This document shows, in pieces, positions 49,450 to 60,613 of a DNA stretch of 64,000 nucleotides. The notes under the pieces were generated by a model that made no database searches, was not told the origin of the DNA, and worked only from the letters and a program-made list of their open reading frames with translations. The stretch is taken from positions 1-64,000 of the forward strand of contig NZ_LMRG01000007.1 of assembly GCF_001425605.1 (NCBI RefSeq). Direction: 5' to 3'. This DNA comes from Rhizobium sp. Leaf453. Its GTDB lineage: Bacteria; Pseudomonadota; Alphaproteobacteria; Rhizobiales; Rhizobiaceae. Positions within the stretch are counted from its first letter, which is position 1, and the number at the start of each line of letters is the position of its first letter. A program made the position numbers and the translations under genes.

Positions 49450-50082
49450 ATGAGAAATCCCGTTGATACCGCTATGGCTCTGGTGCCGATGGTCGTTGAG
49501 CAGACCAATCGCGGCGAGCGCTCCTACGATATCTTTTCGCGCCTCCTGAAAGAGCGCATCATCTTCTTGACGGGTCCTGTGGAAGACCACATGGCGACGC
49601 TGATCTGCGCCCAGTTGCTGTTCCTCGAAGCTGAAAACCCCAAGAAGGAAATCGCCCTCTACATCAATTCGCCGGGTGGCGTCGTCACCGCCGGGATGGC
49701 GATCTACGACACGATGCAGTTCATCAAGCCGGCCGTCTCGACGCTCTGCATCGGCCAGGCTGCCTCCATGGGCTCGCTTCTGCTGGCCGCCGGCCACAAG
49801 GACATGCGTTTTGCCACGCCGAATGCCCGCATCATGGTTCACCAGCCCTCCGGTGGCTTCCAGGGGCAGGCTTCGGACATCGAGCGTCACGCCCGCGACA
49901 TCCTGAAAATGAAGCGCCGTCTGAACGAGGTTTATGTCAAGCACACCGGCCGGACCTATGAAGAGGTTGAACAGACGCTTGATCGTGACCACTTTATGAC
50001 TGCGGATGAAGCCCTGAGCTGGGGTGTTGTCGACAAGGTGATCACCTCGCGCGAAGCGATGGAGAGCGCCTCGGACGCGTAA
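49450..50082 (+). CDS. clpP: ATP-dependent Clp protease proteolytic subunit
   Basis: A 210-residue serine peptidase that forms the tetradecameric ClpP chamber. The catalytic triad is visible: serine in [11 protein letters not shown], histidine in [12 protein letters not shown], and aspartate in [25 protein letters not shown] is the oxyanion strand. The ATG at 49450 has AAAGG at good spacing. Downstream clpX supplies the unfoldase; 302 bp separate the genes, so clpX may have its own promoter. Confidence 0.97.
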   Translation: MRNPVDTAMALVPMVVEQTNRGERSYDIFSRLLKERIIFLTGPVEDHMATLICAQLLFLEAENPKKEIALYINSPGGVVTAGMAIYDTMQFIKPAVSTLCIGQAASMGSLLLAAGHKDMRFATPNARIMVHQPSGGFQGQASDIERHARDILKMKRRLNEVYVKHTGRTYEEVEQTLDRDHFMTADEALSWGVVDKVITSREAMESASDA

Positions 50083-50099
50083 GGTTCAAGCTTTTGTGT

Positions 50100-50151
50100 G
50101 CGGATAGATGCATTTGTGACACAAATGTAACCGTCATGGGGCTTTATCCGC
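50100..50151 (+). repeat. Nested inverted repeats in the clpP-clpX spacer
   Basis: CATTTGTG-A-CACAAATG (50111-50127) lies inside an outer pair GCGGATA (50100-50106) and TATCCGC (50145-50151). There is no T-run, so it is not a standard terminator. It begins 17 bp after the clpP stop. It could be an mRNA processing or stability structure, or an operator for clpX. Confidence 0.4.
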
Positions 50152-50384
50152 AGGCCAAAGACGTTAATATCGACCGTTAATGCTATGTTGAAGTTTGAAG
50201 TCCTAGCATTCGGTATTCGGTGGGAGATTCGTTGCTGCCGGACATCAAACATGGGTGTTTGAGGCCGGTTCGTACTCCCAAAAGTCCCGCAGCTTTTCGC
50301 ATGATGCCGGAAAGCACGGCGGGGCGGGTTGAGTAGTCCGTGTCACCTTGTCGAGGGTGTCCGGCGTGCTGGAAGGAAAGTGAT

Positions 50385-51662
<1,278 letters not shown>

Positions 51663-51684
51663 TCGCCTCACTGCATACAATCGA

Positions 51685-51712
51685 AAGGCTCGCCATGTGC
51701 GGGCCTTTTTTG
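51685..51712 (+). terminator. Intrinsic terminator after clpX
   Basis: AAAGGCTCGC pairs with GCGGGCCTTT (one G-T pair) across CATGT, followed by TTT. It separates clpX from lon. Confidence 0.85.
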
Positions 51713-52118
51713 TGTCACAGGCTGTAATCGTGAATCAAAGCCATCGCGATCTCGTTCGCTGTTGGCCTCATGCGTATCCGGCATGTCTCATATGTGAGCA
51801 AAGCGCGGGCGTGCAGTTGCCGCCAGGCTCGCAAATGCACAGAATCCGCGATTGCTAAACTGCGGCAACAACGCGATTATGCTATGATTCTATATCGGTT
51901 GATGCCGATACGAAGTGTGCCTGTTGAGTTTCGCGGCAAGGTCCGCGACAGTCAGATGCCGTTTAATATCCGACTACGACTTCCTCCCTTTTCGGTAGTC
52001 GGCAAAGGGTTGAAAACAGACGTCACACACTCCACCTGACAGTGGAAAGAATGAGAACCGGAAGCGCTCTTGAACGCTTCGGGTAACGCGCCCGGAAACG
52101 GGACGGAAAGGAAATGAC
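51713..52118. other. Long upstream region of lon
   Basis: No gene is supported in these 406 bp. A small hairpin TATCGG/CCGATA lies at 51893-51910. A second inverted repeat, CCGACTAC (51970-51977) and GTAGTCGG (51995-52002), encloses a pyrimidine-rich CTTCCTCCCTTTT loop about 117 bp before the lon start. The lon promoter should lie here, but I could not place a convincing -35/-10 or heat-shock pair. Confidence 0.4.
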
Positions 52119-54536
52119 ATGACGAGCAAAACGTCTCCGGCAATCGAGAGTGCGACCTATCCGGTGCTGCCATTGCGCGACATCGTGGTGTTCCCGCACA
52201 TGATCGTGCCGCTCTTTGTCGGCCGTGAAAAATCGATTCGCGCGCTTGAAGAAGTCATGGGCACCGACAAGCAGATCATGCTTGCGACCCAGATCAACGC
52301 CAGTGACGACGATCCGGAACCATCCGCGATCTACCAGATCGGCACGATCGCCAATGTTCTCCAGTTGCTGAAGCTGCCCGACGGGACCGTCAAGGTTCTG
52401 GTCGAAGGCCGCTCGCGCGCTGAAATCGACGGCTATACCCGTCGCGAGGAATTCTATGAGGCCATGGCCCATCCGCTGGCAGAGCCCGCGGAAGATCCGG
52501 TCGAGATCGAAGCGCTGAGCCGCTCGGTCGTCTCCGAGTTCGAAAGCTATGTGAAGCTCAACAAGAAGATCTCTCCTGAGGTCGTCGGCGCTGCCAGCCA
52601 GATCGAAGACTATTCGAAGCTGGCCGATACGGTCGCCTCGCACCTCTCCATCAAGATCGTCGAGAAGCAGGAAATGCTCGAGACGACCAGCGTCAAGCTG
52701 CGCCTTGAAAAGGCGCTCGGCTTCATGGAAGGCGAGATTTCGGTTCTCCAGGTCGAAAAGCGCATCCGCTCGCGCGTCAAGCGCCAGATGGAGAAGACCC
52801 AGCGCGAATATTACCTGAACGAGCAGATGAAGGCGATCCAGAAGGAACTCGGCGACGGCGAGGAAGGCCGCGACGAGATGGCCGAACTGGAAGACCGCAT
52901 CGCCAAGACCAAGCTGTCCAAGGAAGCCCGTGAAAAGGCCGACGCGGAAGTCAAGAAGCTGCGCCAGATGAGCCCGATGTCGGCGGAAGCCACCGTCGTG
53001 CGCAACTATCTGGATTGGCTGCTGGGTATTCCGTGGTCGAAGAAGTCGAAGGTCAAGACCGACCTCAACCATGCCGAAAAGGTGCTCGAACTCGATCACT
53101 TCGGCCTGGACAAGGTCAAGGAACGGATCATCGAGTATCTGGCGGTCCAGGCACGTTCGCAGAAGATCAAGGGGCCGATCCTGTGCCTCGTCGGCCCTCC
53201 GGGCGTCGGCAAGACCTCGCTTGCCCGTTCGATCGCCAAGGCGACCGGCCGCGAATATATCCGCATGGCGCTCGGTGGCGTTCGTGACGAAGCCGAGATC
53301 CGCGGTCACCGCCGCACCTATATCGGCTCGATGCCCGGCAAGGTCATCCAGTCGATGAAGAAGGCGAAGAAGTCCAACCCGCTCTTCCTGCTCGACGAGA
53401 TCGACAAGATGGGACAGGATTTCCGTGGCGACCCGTCGTCGGCTCTGCTCGAGGTGCTGGATCCGGAACAGAACTCGACCTTCATGGACCACTATCTCGA
53501 AGTGGAATATGACCTGTCGAATGTGATGTTCATCACCACGGCGAACACGCTGAACATCCCGGCGCCGCTGATGGACCGCATGGAAGTGATCCGCATCGCC
53601 GGCTATACCGAAGAGGAAAAGCTGGAGATCGCCAAGCGGCACCTGCTGCCGAAGGCGGTTGCCGATCATGCGCTTCAGGCCAAGGAATTCTCCGTGACCG
53701 ACGAAGCGCTCCGCACGGTGATCCAGACCTATACCCGCGAGGCGGGCGTGCGCAGCCTTGAGCGCGAGCTGATGAAGCTTGCCCGCAAGGCCGTGACCGA
53801 AATCCTCAAGGGCAAGACCGACAAGGTCGAAGTCACGCCGGAGACGGTCAACGAATATCTGGGCGTTCCGCGCTATCGCCACGGCGAAGCCGAGCGGACC
53901 GACCAGGTCGGCGTCGTGACCGGTCTCGCTTGGACGGAAGTCGGCGGCGAACTGCTGACGATCGAAGGCGTGATGATGCCGGGCAAGGGCCGCATGACGG
54001 TGACCGGCAACCTGCGCGATGTGATGAAGGAATCGATTTCGGCGGCGGCATCCTATGTCCGTTCGCGCGCTATCGACTTCGGCATCGAGCCGCCACTGTT
54101 CGACCGCAGTGACATCCACGTGCACGTGCCGGAAGGCGCGACGCCCAAGGATGGTCCTTCGGCCGGCGTTGCGATGGCAACGGCGATCGTGTCGATCATG
54201 ACCGGCATCGAAGTCGACAGGAATGTCGCGATGACCGGCGAGATCACGCTGCGCGGTCGCGTGCTGCCGATCGGCGGTCTGAAGGAAAAGCTGCTTGCAG
54301 CGCTTCGCGGTGGTATCAAGAAGGTGCTGATCCCGGAGGAAAATGCCAAGGATCTGGCGGATATCCCGGACAACGTGAAGAACAATATGGAGATCATTCC
54401 GGTCTCGCATATCGGTGAAGTGCTCAAGCATGCCTTGACGCGGGCGCCGGTGGCGATCGAATGGGATCCGTCCAAGCAGCCGGCTCCGATCGCTTCGGTC
54501 GATACCGACGACGCCGGAACGGCGATCGCGCATTAA
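52119..54536 (+). CDS. lon: ATP-dependent protease Lon
   Basis: An 805-residue AAA+ serine protease. The N-terminal substrate-binding LON domain (about 15-210) is followed by a helical region. The ATPase has Walker [14 protein letters not shown] near 360 and Walker [14 protein letters not shown] near 425. The C-terminal peptidase has the Ser-Lys dyad: serine in [11 protein letters not shown] near 683 and lysine in [12 protein letters not shown] near 726. The ATG at 52119 has AAAGGA upstream. It degrades misfolded and regulatory proteins. Length is normal; hup follows after a terminator. Confidence 0.98.
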   Translation: MTSKTSPAIESATYPVLPLRDIVVFPHMIVPLFVGREKSIRALEEVMGTDKQIMLATQINASDDDPEPSAIYQIGTIANVLQLLKLPDGTVKVLVEGRSRAEIDGYTRREEFYEAMAHPLAEPAEDPVEIEALSRSVVSEFESYVKLNKKISPEVVGAASQIEDYSKLADTVASHLSIKIVEKQEMLETTSVKLRLEKALGFMEGEISVLQVEKRIRSRVKRQMEKTQREYYLNEQMKAIQKELGDGEEGRDEMAELEDRIAKTKLSKEAREKADAEVKKLRQMSPMSAEATVVRNYLDWLLGIPWSKKSKVKTDLNHAEKVLELDHFGLDKVKERIIEYLAVQARSQKIKGPILCLVGPPGVGKTSLARSIAKATGREYIRMALGGVRDEAEIRGHRRTYIGSMPGKVIQSMKKAKKSNPLFLLDEIDKMGQDFRGDPSSALLEVLDPEQNSTFMDHYLEVEYDLSNVMFITTANTLNIPAPLMDRMEVIRIAGYTEEEKLEIAKRHLLPKAVADHALQAKEFSVTDEALRTVIQTYTREAGVRSLERELMKLARKAVTEILKGKTDKVEVTPETVNEYLGVPRYRHGEAERTDQVGVVTGLAWTEVGGELLTIEGVMMPGKGRMTVTGNLRDVMKESISAAASYVRSRAIDFGIEPPLFDRSDIHVHVPEGATPKDGPSAGVAMATAIVSIMTGIEVDRNVAMTGEITLRGRVLPIGGLKEKLLAALRGGIKKVLIPEENAKDLADIPDNVKNNMEIIPVSHIGEVLKHALTRAPVAIEWDPSKQPAPIASVDTDDAGTAIAH

Positions 54537-54603
54537 GCGCTTGACTTGCAAGCCAATGAGTGCGTCCCGCAAGGGGCGCGCTGATTTGCAACGGAAACAG
54601 TGG

Positions 54604-54630
54604 AAGACCGGCATTTTTGCCGGTCTTTTT
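54604..54630 (+). terminator. Intrinsic terminator after lon
   Basis: AAGACCGGCA pairs with TGCCGGTCTT across a TTTT loop and is followed by TTT. Confidence 0.9.
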
Positions 54631-54766
54631 CATGTAAAATGCCCCTCAAAGCCTTGCATTCTCGGGGATTCGGAGCGATTGGGTTTGCCAAGGCGAGGGT
54701 CTTGCGTATGCTGCCCCCGGCTTGAAAATTGAGTCGTTTCGAACCAGTATTGAAAGGGGTGGAAAC

Positions 54767-55042
54767 ATGAACAAGAATGAGCTCGTGTCCGCAGTTGCCG
54801 AGAAGGCCGGTCTCTCGAAGACAGACGCATCTTCTGCCGTTGATGCAATCTTCGACGTAATCCAGGCAGAACTGAAGAACGGCGGCGACGTTCGCCTCGT
54901 TGGCTTCGGCAATTTCTCGGTCAGCCGCCGCGAAGCATCGAAGGGTCGCAACCCGTCCACCGGTGCAGAAGTTGACATTCCGGCACGCAACGTACCGAAG
55001 TTCTCGGCCGGCAAGGGTCTGAAGGACGCCGTCAACGGCTGA
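54767..55042 (+). CDS. hup: DNA-binding protein HU
   Basis: A 91-residue histone-like protein: MNKNELVSAVAEKAGLSKTDA, the conserved GFGNFSVSRREASKGRNP arm region, and VPKFSAGKGLKDAVN. It bends DNA and compacts the nucleoid as a dimer. The ATG at 54767 has GGGGTGG upstream. Location directly after lon is the common arrangement in proteobacteria. A terminator follows 50 bp later. Confidence 0.97.
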   Translation: MNKNELVSAVAEKAGLSKTDASSAVDAIFDVIQAELKNGGDVRLVGFGNFSVSRREASKGRNPSTGAEVDIPARNVPKFSAGKGLKDAVNG

Positions 55043-55092
55043 TAAAAATTCTTGGCAGGCCGGGCTACGAGGCCGGTTCGCGCAAGTTCTGA

Positions 55093-55120
55093 GGGGTTCG
55101 GCGAAAGCCGGACCCCTTTT
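55093..55120 (+). terminator. Intrinsic terminator after hup
   Basis: GGGGTTCGGC pairs with GCCGGACCCC across GAAA, followed by TTTT; one G-T pair in the stem. Confidence 0.92.
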
Positions 55121-55168
55121 GCATTTTGATGTCTTGCCGCAGGTTTCTCTTTGCCTTACGAAGTCCTT

Positions 55169-55312
55169 GTTCTCAGGGCGGGGTGAAAGTCCCCACCGGC
55201 GGTAAGGGTTTTTGCCCAAGCCCGCGAGCGCCCAACGGCATGTTGCGCCTTAGGGTTAGCAGATCCGGTGTGATTCCGGGGCCGACGGTTACAGTCCGGA
55301 TGAAAGAGAATG
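55169..55312 (+). promoter_or_regulatory. FMN riboswitch (RFN element)
   Basis: The aptamer core is clear: CAGGGCGGGGTGAAAGTCCC, then CACCGGCGGTAA, GTTAGCAGATCCGGTG, GATTCCGGGGCCGACGG and TACAGTCCGGATGAAAGAGA. The closing P1 helix pairs TTCTC (55170-55174) with GAGAA (55306-55310). It controls the downstream transporter gene. A GC-rich stem-loop after it, at about 55315-55352, may be the expression platform; its T-run is weak, so control may also be at translation. Confidence 0.95.
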
Positions 55313-55401
55313 AGCAAAGCGCCGCGAAAGGCTTCGCCTCTGCGTGGCGTTTCCGTTCATGCGTCCTGATTTGTGTTGGTCCTCTTTTTGGGATTTTGGG
55401 C

Positions 55402-56301
55402 ATGAATCAGACTTCCCTCGCATTTTCGACGTCCCGTGCGATGGCCGGAGCCATCTGGATGGTGCTGGCCGGCGTGGCCTTCGCCATTCTCAACGTCATC
55501 ACCCAATGGGTGACGATGAAGCTCGCATTCCCTTCGGCGTCTGCCGCGTTCTGGCAGTACGCCTTTGCCTTGCTGTTTTCCCTGCCGATTCTCCTTCGCC
55601 ATGGTCTTCGCTCCATGCGCACGCGCTATCCGTGGCGTCACGTTGTCCGGGTCGTGCTCGCGGCACTGGGTGTCCAGACCTGGATCGCGGGACTGGCCTC
55701 CGTACCGATATGGCAGGCGATCGCGCTGGTGATGACTTCTCCGTTCTTCATCATTCTCGGGGCACGGCTGTTCCTTGGCGAGCGCGTTGGTCCGGCTCGC
55801 TGGACCGCGACCGGCATCGGTTTCGCAGGTGCCATGATCATTCTCCAGCCCTGGTCGGACGGCTTCACCTGGGCGGCGTTTCTGCCGATCCTGTCGGCTC
55901 TGCTCTGGGGCGCGTCGTCGCTGATCACGAAAAGCTTGACCGGGACCGAACGTCCGGAAACGATCACGGTCTGGCTGCTTGTCCTGCTGACGCCGATCAA
56001 CGGGAGCCTCGCGCTCGCCAGCGGCTTCGATGTGCCGGGAGGACTCGCGCTCGGGCTTTTCGTCCTCGCTGGAGTGCTGACCGTGATGGCGCAGTATTTC
56101 CTCACACTCGCCTATGCGGCGGCGGATGCTGCCTATGTGCAGCCTTTCGATGACCTGAAACTGCCCCTGAATGTCTTCGCCGGCTGGCTTTTCTTCGGCT
56201 ACGCGCCGGCGGGCTATCTCTGGATCGGCGCGCTGCTCATTCTCGGGGCTTCGCTGTTCATTATGCGGCACGAGATGCGGAGGGAGCAGCGCGGCGGTTG
56301 A
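55402..56301 (+). CDS. ribN: RibN-type riboflavin transporter (DMT family)
   Basis: A 299-residue inner-membrane protein with ten helices in two EamA repeats (about 10-145 and 155-290), for example MAGAIWMVLAGVAFAILNVI and GALLILGASLFIMRHEM. The family is ordinary, but the FMN riboswitch directly upstream is what identifies it. Rhizobial RibN is a DMT transporter shown to take up riboflavin under such a switch. The ATG at 55402 is 90 bp after the aptamer. An internal ATG at 55441 is a less likely start. Confidence 0.85.
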   Translation: MNQTSLAFSTSRAMAGAIWMVLAGVAFAILNVITQWVTMKLAFPSASAAFWQYAFALLFSLPILLRHGLRSMRTRYPWRHVVRVVLAALGVQTWIAGLASVPIWQAIALVMTSPFFIILGARLFLGERVGPARWTATGIGFAGAMIILQPWSDGFTWAAFLPILSALLWGASSLITKSLTGTERPETITVWLLVLLTPINGSLALASGFDVPGGLALGLFVLAGVLTVMAQYFLTLAYAAADAAYVQPFDDLKLPLNVFAGWLFFGYAPAGYLWIGALLILGASLFIMRHEMRREQRGG

Positions 56302-56394
56302 AGACGGCGGAACACGGCGATCCTGTCATCCGCCTGTCATGAGGCTCCCTCAGAAAGCGTCTGCTTTAACCCCGCGCTGAACGAGGATTTGACC

Positions 56395-58584
56395 ATGACT
56401 TTTTCGCACAGGACCCTGCTGACCGCAGCACTCCTGACCTCCGTCGCTTTTCCGGCCGCAGCCGAACCGGTCTTCAATCGCATTGCGTCCTTCGCCGTTG
56501 CCGACAACCTGCCGGCCGATGCCGACAAGAAGGCTACCACGTCGGCTGAAATCATCGCCGCCACGGAAGACGGCAATATGCTCGTCTATTCCGACAGCCC
56601 GAACAAGGCGATCGGCCTGATCGATATTTCCGATGCGAAGGCGCCGAAGGCTGGTGGCGCGGTATCCTTCGATGGCGAACCGACTTCGGTTGCCGTCGCC
56701 GCCGGCAAGGCGCTTGTGGCCGTCAATACCCGCGAAAGCTTCGTCAAGCCGTCGGGTATCCTCGCCCAGGTCGATCTGGCCTCGAAGACCGTCGATACGA
56801 CGTGCGATCTCGGCGGCCAGCCGGATTCGATTGCCCTGAACAAGGACAAGACCATTGCCGCGATCGCCATCGAGAACGAGCGTGATGAAGAGGTCAATGA
56901 CGGCGACATCCCGCAGATGCCGGCCGGTGATCTTGTGCTGCTGTCGCTGAAGGACGGTGTCGTCGATTGCGGCTCGATCAAGCATGTGACGCTGACGGGC
57001 CTTGCCGACGTTGCAGGCGACGATCCGGAGCCGGAATTCGTGTCTTTCAACAGCCTGGACGAAGTTGCCCTGACGCTGCAGGAAAACAACTATATCGTCA
57101 TCATCGACGGTAAGACCGGCACCGTGAAGTCCCATTTCTCCGCCGGCACGGTCAACCTCGAAGGCGTCGATACCAAGAAGGACGGCGCGCTGAAGTTTAC
57201 CGGCGAAATGAAGGATGTTCCCCGCGAGCCCGACGCAGTGAAATGGCTGGACGACAACCGCCTCGTCGTCGCCAACGAAGGCGATTGGAAGGGCGGCGCG
57301 CGCGGCTTCACCATCTTCGACAAGACCGGCAAGGTCGTTTACGAAAACGGCGCAGCTCTTGAGCGTGAGATCGCCAAGATTGGTCACTATCCCGACAAGC
57401 GCAACAAGAAGGGCATTGAGCCGGAAGGTCTGGAAGCCGCGAAGTTCGGCGACGACAACCTGTTCTTCGTGCTTTCCGAGCGCGCCTCGATTGTCGGCGT
57501 CTACAAGGACACCGGCGCTGAGCCTGAACTCCTCCAGCTTCTGCCCTCGGGCATCTCGCCGGAAGGCGCGGTTGCTATTCCGGGTCGCAATCTGCTCGCA
57601 ACGGCCAATGCGGCTGACCTCGGCGAAGACGGCGGCGCCCGCTCGCATGTCATGCTCTATGAGCGCGCCGAAGGTACGCCGGCCTATCCGCAGATCGTCT
57701 CCACCGAAAAGGACGGCGAACTGATCGGTTTCGGGGCTCTCTCGGGTCTTGCCCCGATCAAGGACAAGCCGGGCATGCTCGTTGCCGTCAACGATAGCTT
57801 CTATGCTTCGCAGCCGACGATCTTCACAATCGACGCCACGCAGAAGCCGGCGAAAATCGTCGATGCGCTGCGGATCACCCGCAATGGTGCAGCGGCTCAG
57901 AAACTCGACAGCGAAGGCGTGACGCCGGATGGCGAAGGCGGTTACTGGCTCGCCAATGAAGGCGACGCCGACAAGCTCGTCGGCCATGGCATCATCCATG
58001 TCAACGAGAAGGGCGAGATCGAGAAGGAAATCGCCATTCCCGCCGAACTGCGCGCCCACGACAAGCGTTTCGGCTTCGAAGGCATCACCAGTGTCGGCGA
58101 AGGTGACGACAAGGTGCTCTGGATGGCCGTTCAGCGCGAATGGGGTGACGACGAGAAGGGCTTCGTCAAACTCGTCTCCTACAAGCCGTCTTCCGAAGAA
58201 TGGGGCGCAGTACGCTACCCGCTTGAAAAGACGGAAAGCGGCTGGGTCGGTCTCTCCGAAATCACCGCTCACGGCGACTACGCCTATATCATCGAGCGCG
58301 ACAACCTGATCGGCTCCGCTGCCAAGCTCAAGAAGATCTACCGCGTCGCTCTCGCCGACCTGAAGCCGGCCAAGCTCGGCGGCGAACTGCCTGTCGTCAA
58401 GAAGGAAGAAGTCCGCGACCTGCTGCCGGAACTCAAGGCGCTCGGTGGCTACGTCGTCGACAAGGTCGAAGGCTTCACGGTCGATGCCGCCGGCAACGGC
58501 TATGTCGTCACCGACAATGACGGCGTCGATGATTCCTCGGGCGAAACCCTGTTCTTCTCGATCGGTACGATGAACGCGATGTAA
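56395..58584 (+). CDS. Secreted phytase-like esterase with choice-of-anchor-type beta-propeller
   Basis: A 729-residue exported protein. The signal peptide is MTFSHRTLLTAALLTSVAFPAAAEP with cleavage after AAA. Residues 25-390 form beta-propeller-like repeats (IGLIDISDAKAPK, EGDWKGGARGFTIFD). The C-terminal part, from about 420 (GFGALSGLAPIKDKPG, FGFEGITSVGEGDD, GWVGLSEITAHGDYAYIIERDN), is the phytase-like esterase domain. The substrate is probably a phosphate ester in the periplasm. The ATG at 56395 has GAGG at good spacing. It stands alone and ends at a bidirectional terminator. Confidence 0.8.
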   Translation: MTFSHRTLLTAALLTSVAFPAAAEPVFNRIASFAVADNLPADADKKATTSAEIIAATEDGNMLVYSDSPNKAIGLIDISDAKAPKAGGAVSFDGEPTSVAVAAGKALVAVNTRESFVKPSGILAQVDLASKTVDTTCDLGGQPDSIALNKDKTIAAIAIENERDEEVNDGDIPQMPAGDLVLLSLKDGVVDCGSIKHVTLTGLADVAGDDPEPEFVSFNSLDEVALTLQENNYIVIIDGKTGTVKSHFSAGTVNLEGVDTKKDGALKFTGEMKDVPREPDAVKWLDDNRLVVANEGDWKGGARGFTIFDKTGKVVYENGAALEREIAKIGHYPDKRNKKGIEPEGLEAAKFGDDNLFFVLSERASIVGVYKDTGAEPELLQLLPSGISPEGAVAIPGRNLLATANAADLGEDGGARSHVMLYERAEGTPAYPQIVSTEKDGELIGFGALSGLAPIKDKPGMLVAVNDSFYASQPTIFTIDATQKPAKIVDALRITRNGAAAQKLDSEGVTPDGEGGYWLANEGDADKLVGHGIIHVNEKGEIEKEIAIPAELRAHDKRFGFEGITSVGEGDDKVLWMAVQREWGDDEKGFVKLVSYKPSSEEWGAVRYPLEKTESGWVGLSEITAHGDYAYIIERDNLIGSAAKLKKIYRVALADLKPAKLGGELPVVKKEEVRDLLPELKALGGYVVDKVEGFTVDAAGNGYVVTDNDGVDDSSGETLFFSIGTMNAM

Positions 58585-58604
58585 GCGTGAAAGTATCGGA
58601 ACGG

Positions 58605-58636
58605 AAAAGGCCGGGACATGATGTCCCGGCCTTTTC
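58605..58636. terminator. Bidirectional terminator between esterase and MarR genes
   Basis: AAAAGGCCGGGACAT pairs with ATGTCCCGGCCTTTT almost perfectly, with A and T runs on each side, serving both convergent genes. Confidence 0.92.
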
Positions 58637-58661
58637 TATTTATGGGGATACTAAGAGGAGC

Positions 58662-59129
58662 CTATTCAGCGGCGGCGTCTTCCGTACTGTCTTCTTTCCG
58701 CTTGCGGATTTCTTCGGCCTTCGCCACCAGCCGGCTGACGATGTCGTGCATCTGGTCCAACTGCTGATCGTCCAGCGCCGAGAAGATTTCCTCGATTAAC
58801 TGCTTGCGGGGATGTTCGGCGGCTTCGAGAACGACGCGGCCGACATCCGTGATCGAGACGATCTTGGCGCGGCGATCCTCCGGATCTGGCTTGCGCACGA
58901 CCAGCTTGTCCCGCTCCAGCCCGTCGATGGCTTCGGTGACCGTGCGCGGCGCGAAATTCAAGGCGCCGGCAATATCGGTGGACCGACAGGGACCGAGTTT
59001 GCTCAAAAAAAACAGAAACTTGCTGCGCGCCAGGGACACGCCTTCCTCGGTCATCGACTCGTTGATGAGGCGGTGAACGCGATGATAGAGCTCAAAGAGC
59101 TTGTCCGAGACTTCGAATGTGGATTTCAT
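58662..59129 (-). CDS. MarR-family transcriptional regulator
   Basis: A 155-residue winged-HTH regulator. LARSKFLFFLSKLGPCRSTDIAGALNFAPRTVTEAIDGLERDKLVVRKPDPEDRRAKIVSITDVG covers the DNA-binding helices and the wing with the DxR motif. Flanking helices form the dimer. The acidic tail (DSTEDAAAE) is unusual but harmless. The ATG at 59129 is chosen because the family's N-terminal helix starts there; the longer upstream frame has no ribosome binding site. The target is not evident; it may regulate itself or the divergent nuclease operon. Confidence 0.85.
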   Translation of the reverse strand: MKSTFEVSDKLFELYHRVHRLINESMTEEGVSLARSKFLFFLSKLGPCRSTDIAGALNFAPRTVTEAIDGLERDKLVVRKPDPEDRRAKIVSITDVGRVVLEAAEHPRKQLIEEIFSALDDQQLDQMHDIVSRLVAKAEEIRKRKEDSTEDAAAE

Positions 59130-59335
59130 GGGTTTTATATGGATATTCCGTGCTTCGCTGTCAAATGGCGATGTTAGCGCTGCCATTGTCAAGTACCGAC
59201 TGCATTTGTTCTGATGTAATATTTCGAATAGCGAAATCCCGCACTGCAAAACCTGAAATCGCCACGTGGAAATAGAGATGGGGTTAGGGCTTCTCCAGCA
59301 TTGACGGAGGCCCAAACCAAGGGCCATGGTCGGGC

Positions 59336-60613
59336 ATGCCGTTCCGCTTTGTCCACACCGCCGACCTCCATCTCGATTCACCGCTGCGAAGCCTCGCCTT
59401 GAAAAATGCCGAGCTTGCAGACCTGGTACGCGGCGCGACCCGCACGGCGCTGACACGGATCATCGATCTGTGCATTGCGGAGAGTGTCGACGCACTGCTC
59501 ATCGCCGGTGACCTCTATGATGGTTCGCAGACATCGATGAACACGGCCCTTTTCCTTGCGGCCGAGATGCGCCGATTGGAGACGGCCGGCATTCGGGTGT
59601 TCATCATTCGCGGCAACCACGATTCGCAATCGACGATGACGCGAGAACTGACCTTCCCGGACAATGTCCATGTCTTTTCCGGCCGGGCAAAATCCGTTCT
59701 TGCGAAACATCTGCCGGATGGCCGTGCGGTGCATATCCACGGAATCAGCTTCGCCCATCCGCATGCGCCTGACAGCCTTCTGCCGTCGTTCCAGGCTCCG
59801 GTCTCTGATGCCGTCAATATCGGCATGCTGCACACGAGCCTCGCCGGCACGCCCGGCCACGATCCCTATGCGCCGACCAGTGCGGCCGATCTGGCGAGTC
59901 ATGGTTTCGATTATTGGGCGCTCGGCCATGTGCATCTCAGGCAGGTACACTCACAGAGCCCGCTGATCGTCATGCCCGGCATGCCGCAGGGGCGCGATAT
60001 CAACGAGGCTGGTCCGAAGACCGTGACACTGGTGACGGTGGGCGACGATGGCGTCCTGACCCCAGTCGAACATGCAATCGGGCAGGCGGTCTTCGAGCGC
60101 CTGAACGTTGATCTCGTCGGTATCGAGGATTGGCGGCAGATGCTTGATGCAGTAGGTCACAGCTTGACCTCGTTGCGGAGCGAAGCGGTCGGGGACCATC
60201 TGATCGTTCGTCTGAGGCTCACGGGGGCAACACTCCTTGCCTGGAAGCTTCGGCGCGATCCCGATTTCCTGCTGGCGGAATTGAGCAATCTTGCCGCCGG
60301 CCTCAATGGCTGCTGGATCGAGAAGATCGACATCGAATGCAGCGGGATCGAGACGAATGCCGCGCTCTCCGGTCCCGACCCCGTCGAGGAACTGGCCAGT
60401 TTGATCCGTACGGACGTCCTGACCTCGCACGCCTTTCGTCAGGAAACCGCCGTTATCATGGACGAATTACTGCTGCGATTGCCGCGTGACCTGCGCGACA
60501 GCCTGGCCGGTGATGAACAGGCTGCCGAGGTGCTGGCAGAATCGATGGCGCGTGCCGGCAGCGACGATATCCTCGCCTATCTGCATGGCGGCGACGTGGA
60601 GGCGGATCGCTGA
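59336..60613 (+). CDS. SbcD/YhaO-like metallophosphoesterase (DNA repair exonuclease)
   Basis: A 425-residue dimetal nuclease of the Mre11/SbcD class. Motifs in order are FVHTADLHLDSPL (residues 4-16), LIAGDLYDG, FIIRGNHDS and ALGHVHLRQ. The C-terminal region beyond residue 270 is helical and acidic, as in the YhaO branch. The ATG at 59336 gives the standard N-terminus. Its stop overlaps the next gene's start (TGATG), so nuclease and ATPase are made together. It is probably the nuclease subunit of a DNA-end processing complex. Confidence 0.85.
   Translation: MPFRFVHTADLHLDSPLRSLALKNAELADLVRGATRTALTRIIDLCIAESVDALLIAGDLYDGSQTSMNTALFLAAEMRRLETAGIRVFIIRGNHDSQSTMTRELTFPDNVHVFSGRAKSVLAKHLPDGRAVHIHGISFAHPHAPDSLLPSFQAPVSDAVNIGMLHTSLAGTPGHDPYAPTSAADLASHGFDYWALGHVHLRQVHSQSPLIVMPGMPQGRDINEAGPKTVTLVTVGDDGVLTPVEHAIGQAVFERLNVDLVGIEDWRQMLDAVGHSLTSLRSEAVGDHLIVRLRLTGATLLAWKLRRDPDFLLAELSNLAAGLNGCWIEKIDIECSGIETNAALSGPDPVEELASLIRTDVLTSHAFRQETAVIMDELLLRLPRDLRDSLAGDEQAAEVLAESMARAGSDDILAYLHGGDVEADR

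Noticed and set aside
52023..54614. 863-codon minus-strand open frame opposite lon
   Set aside because: Shadow of the lon coding sequence; no motifs, and lon is unambiguous.
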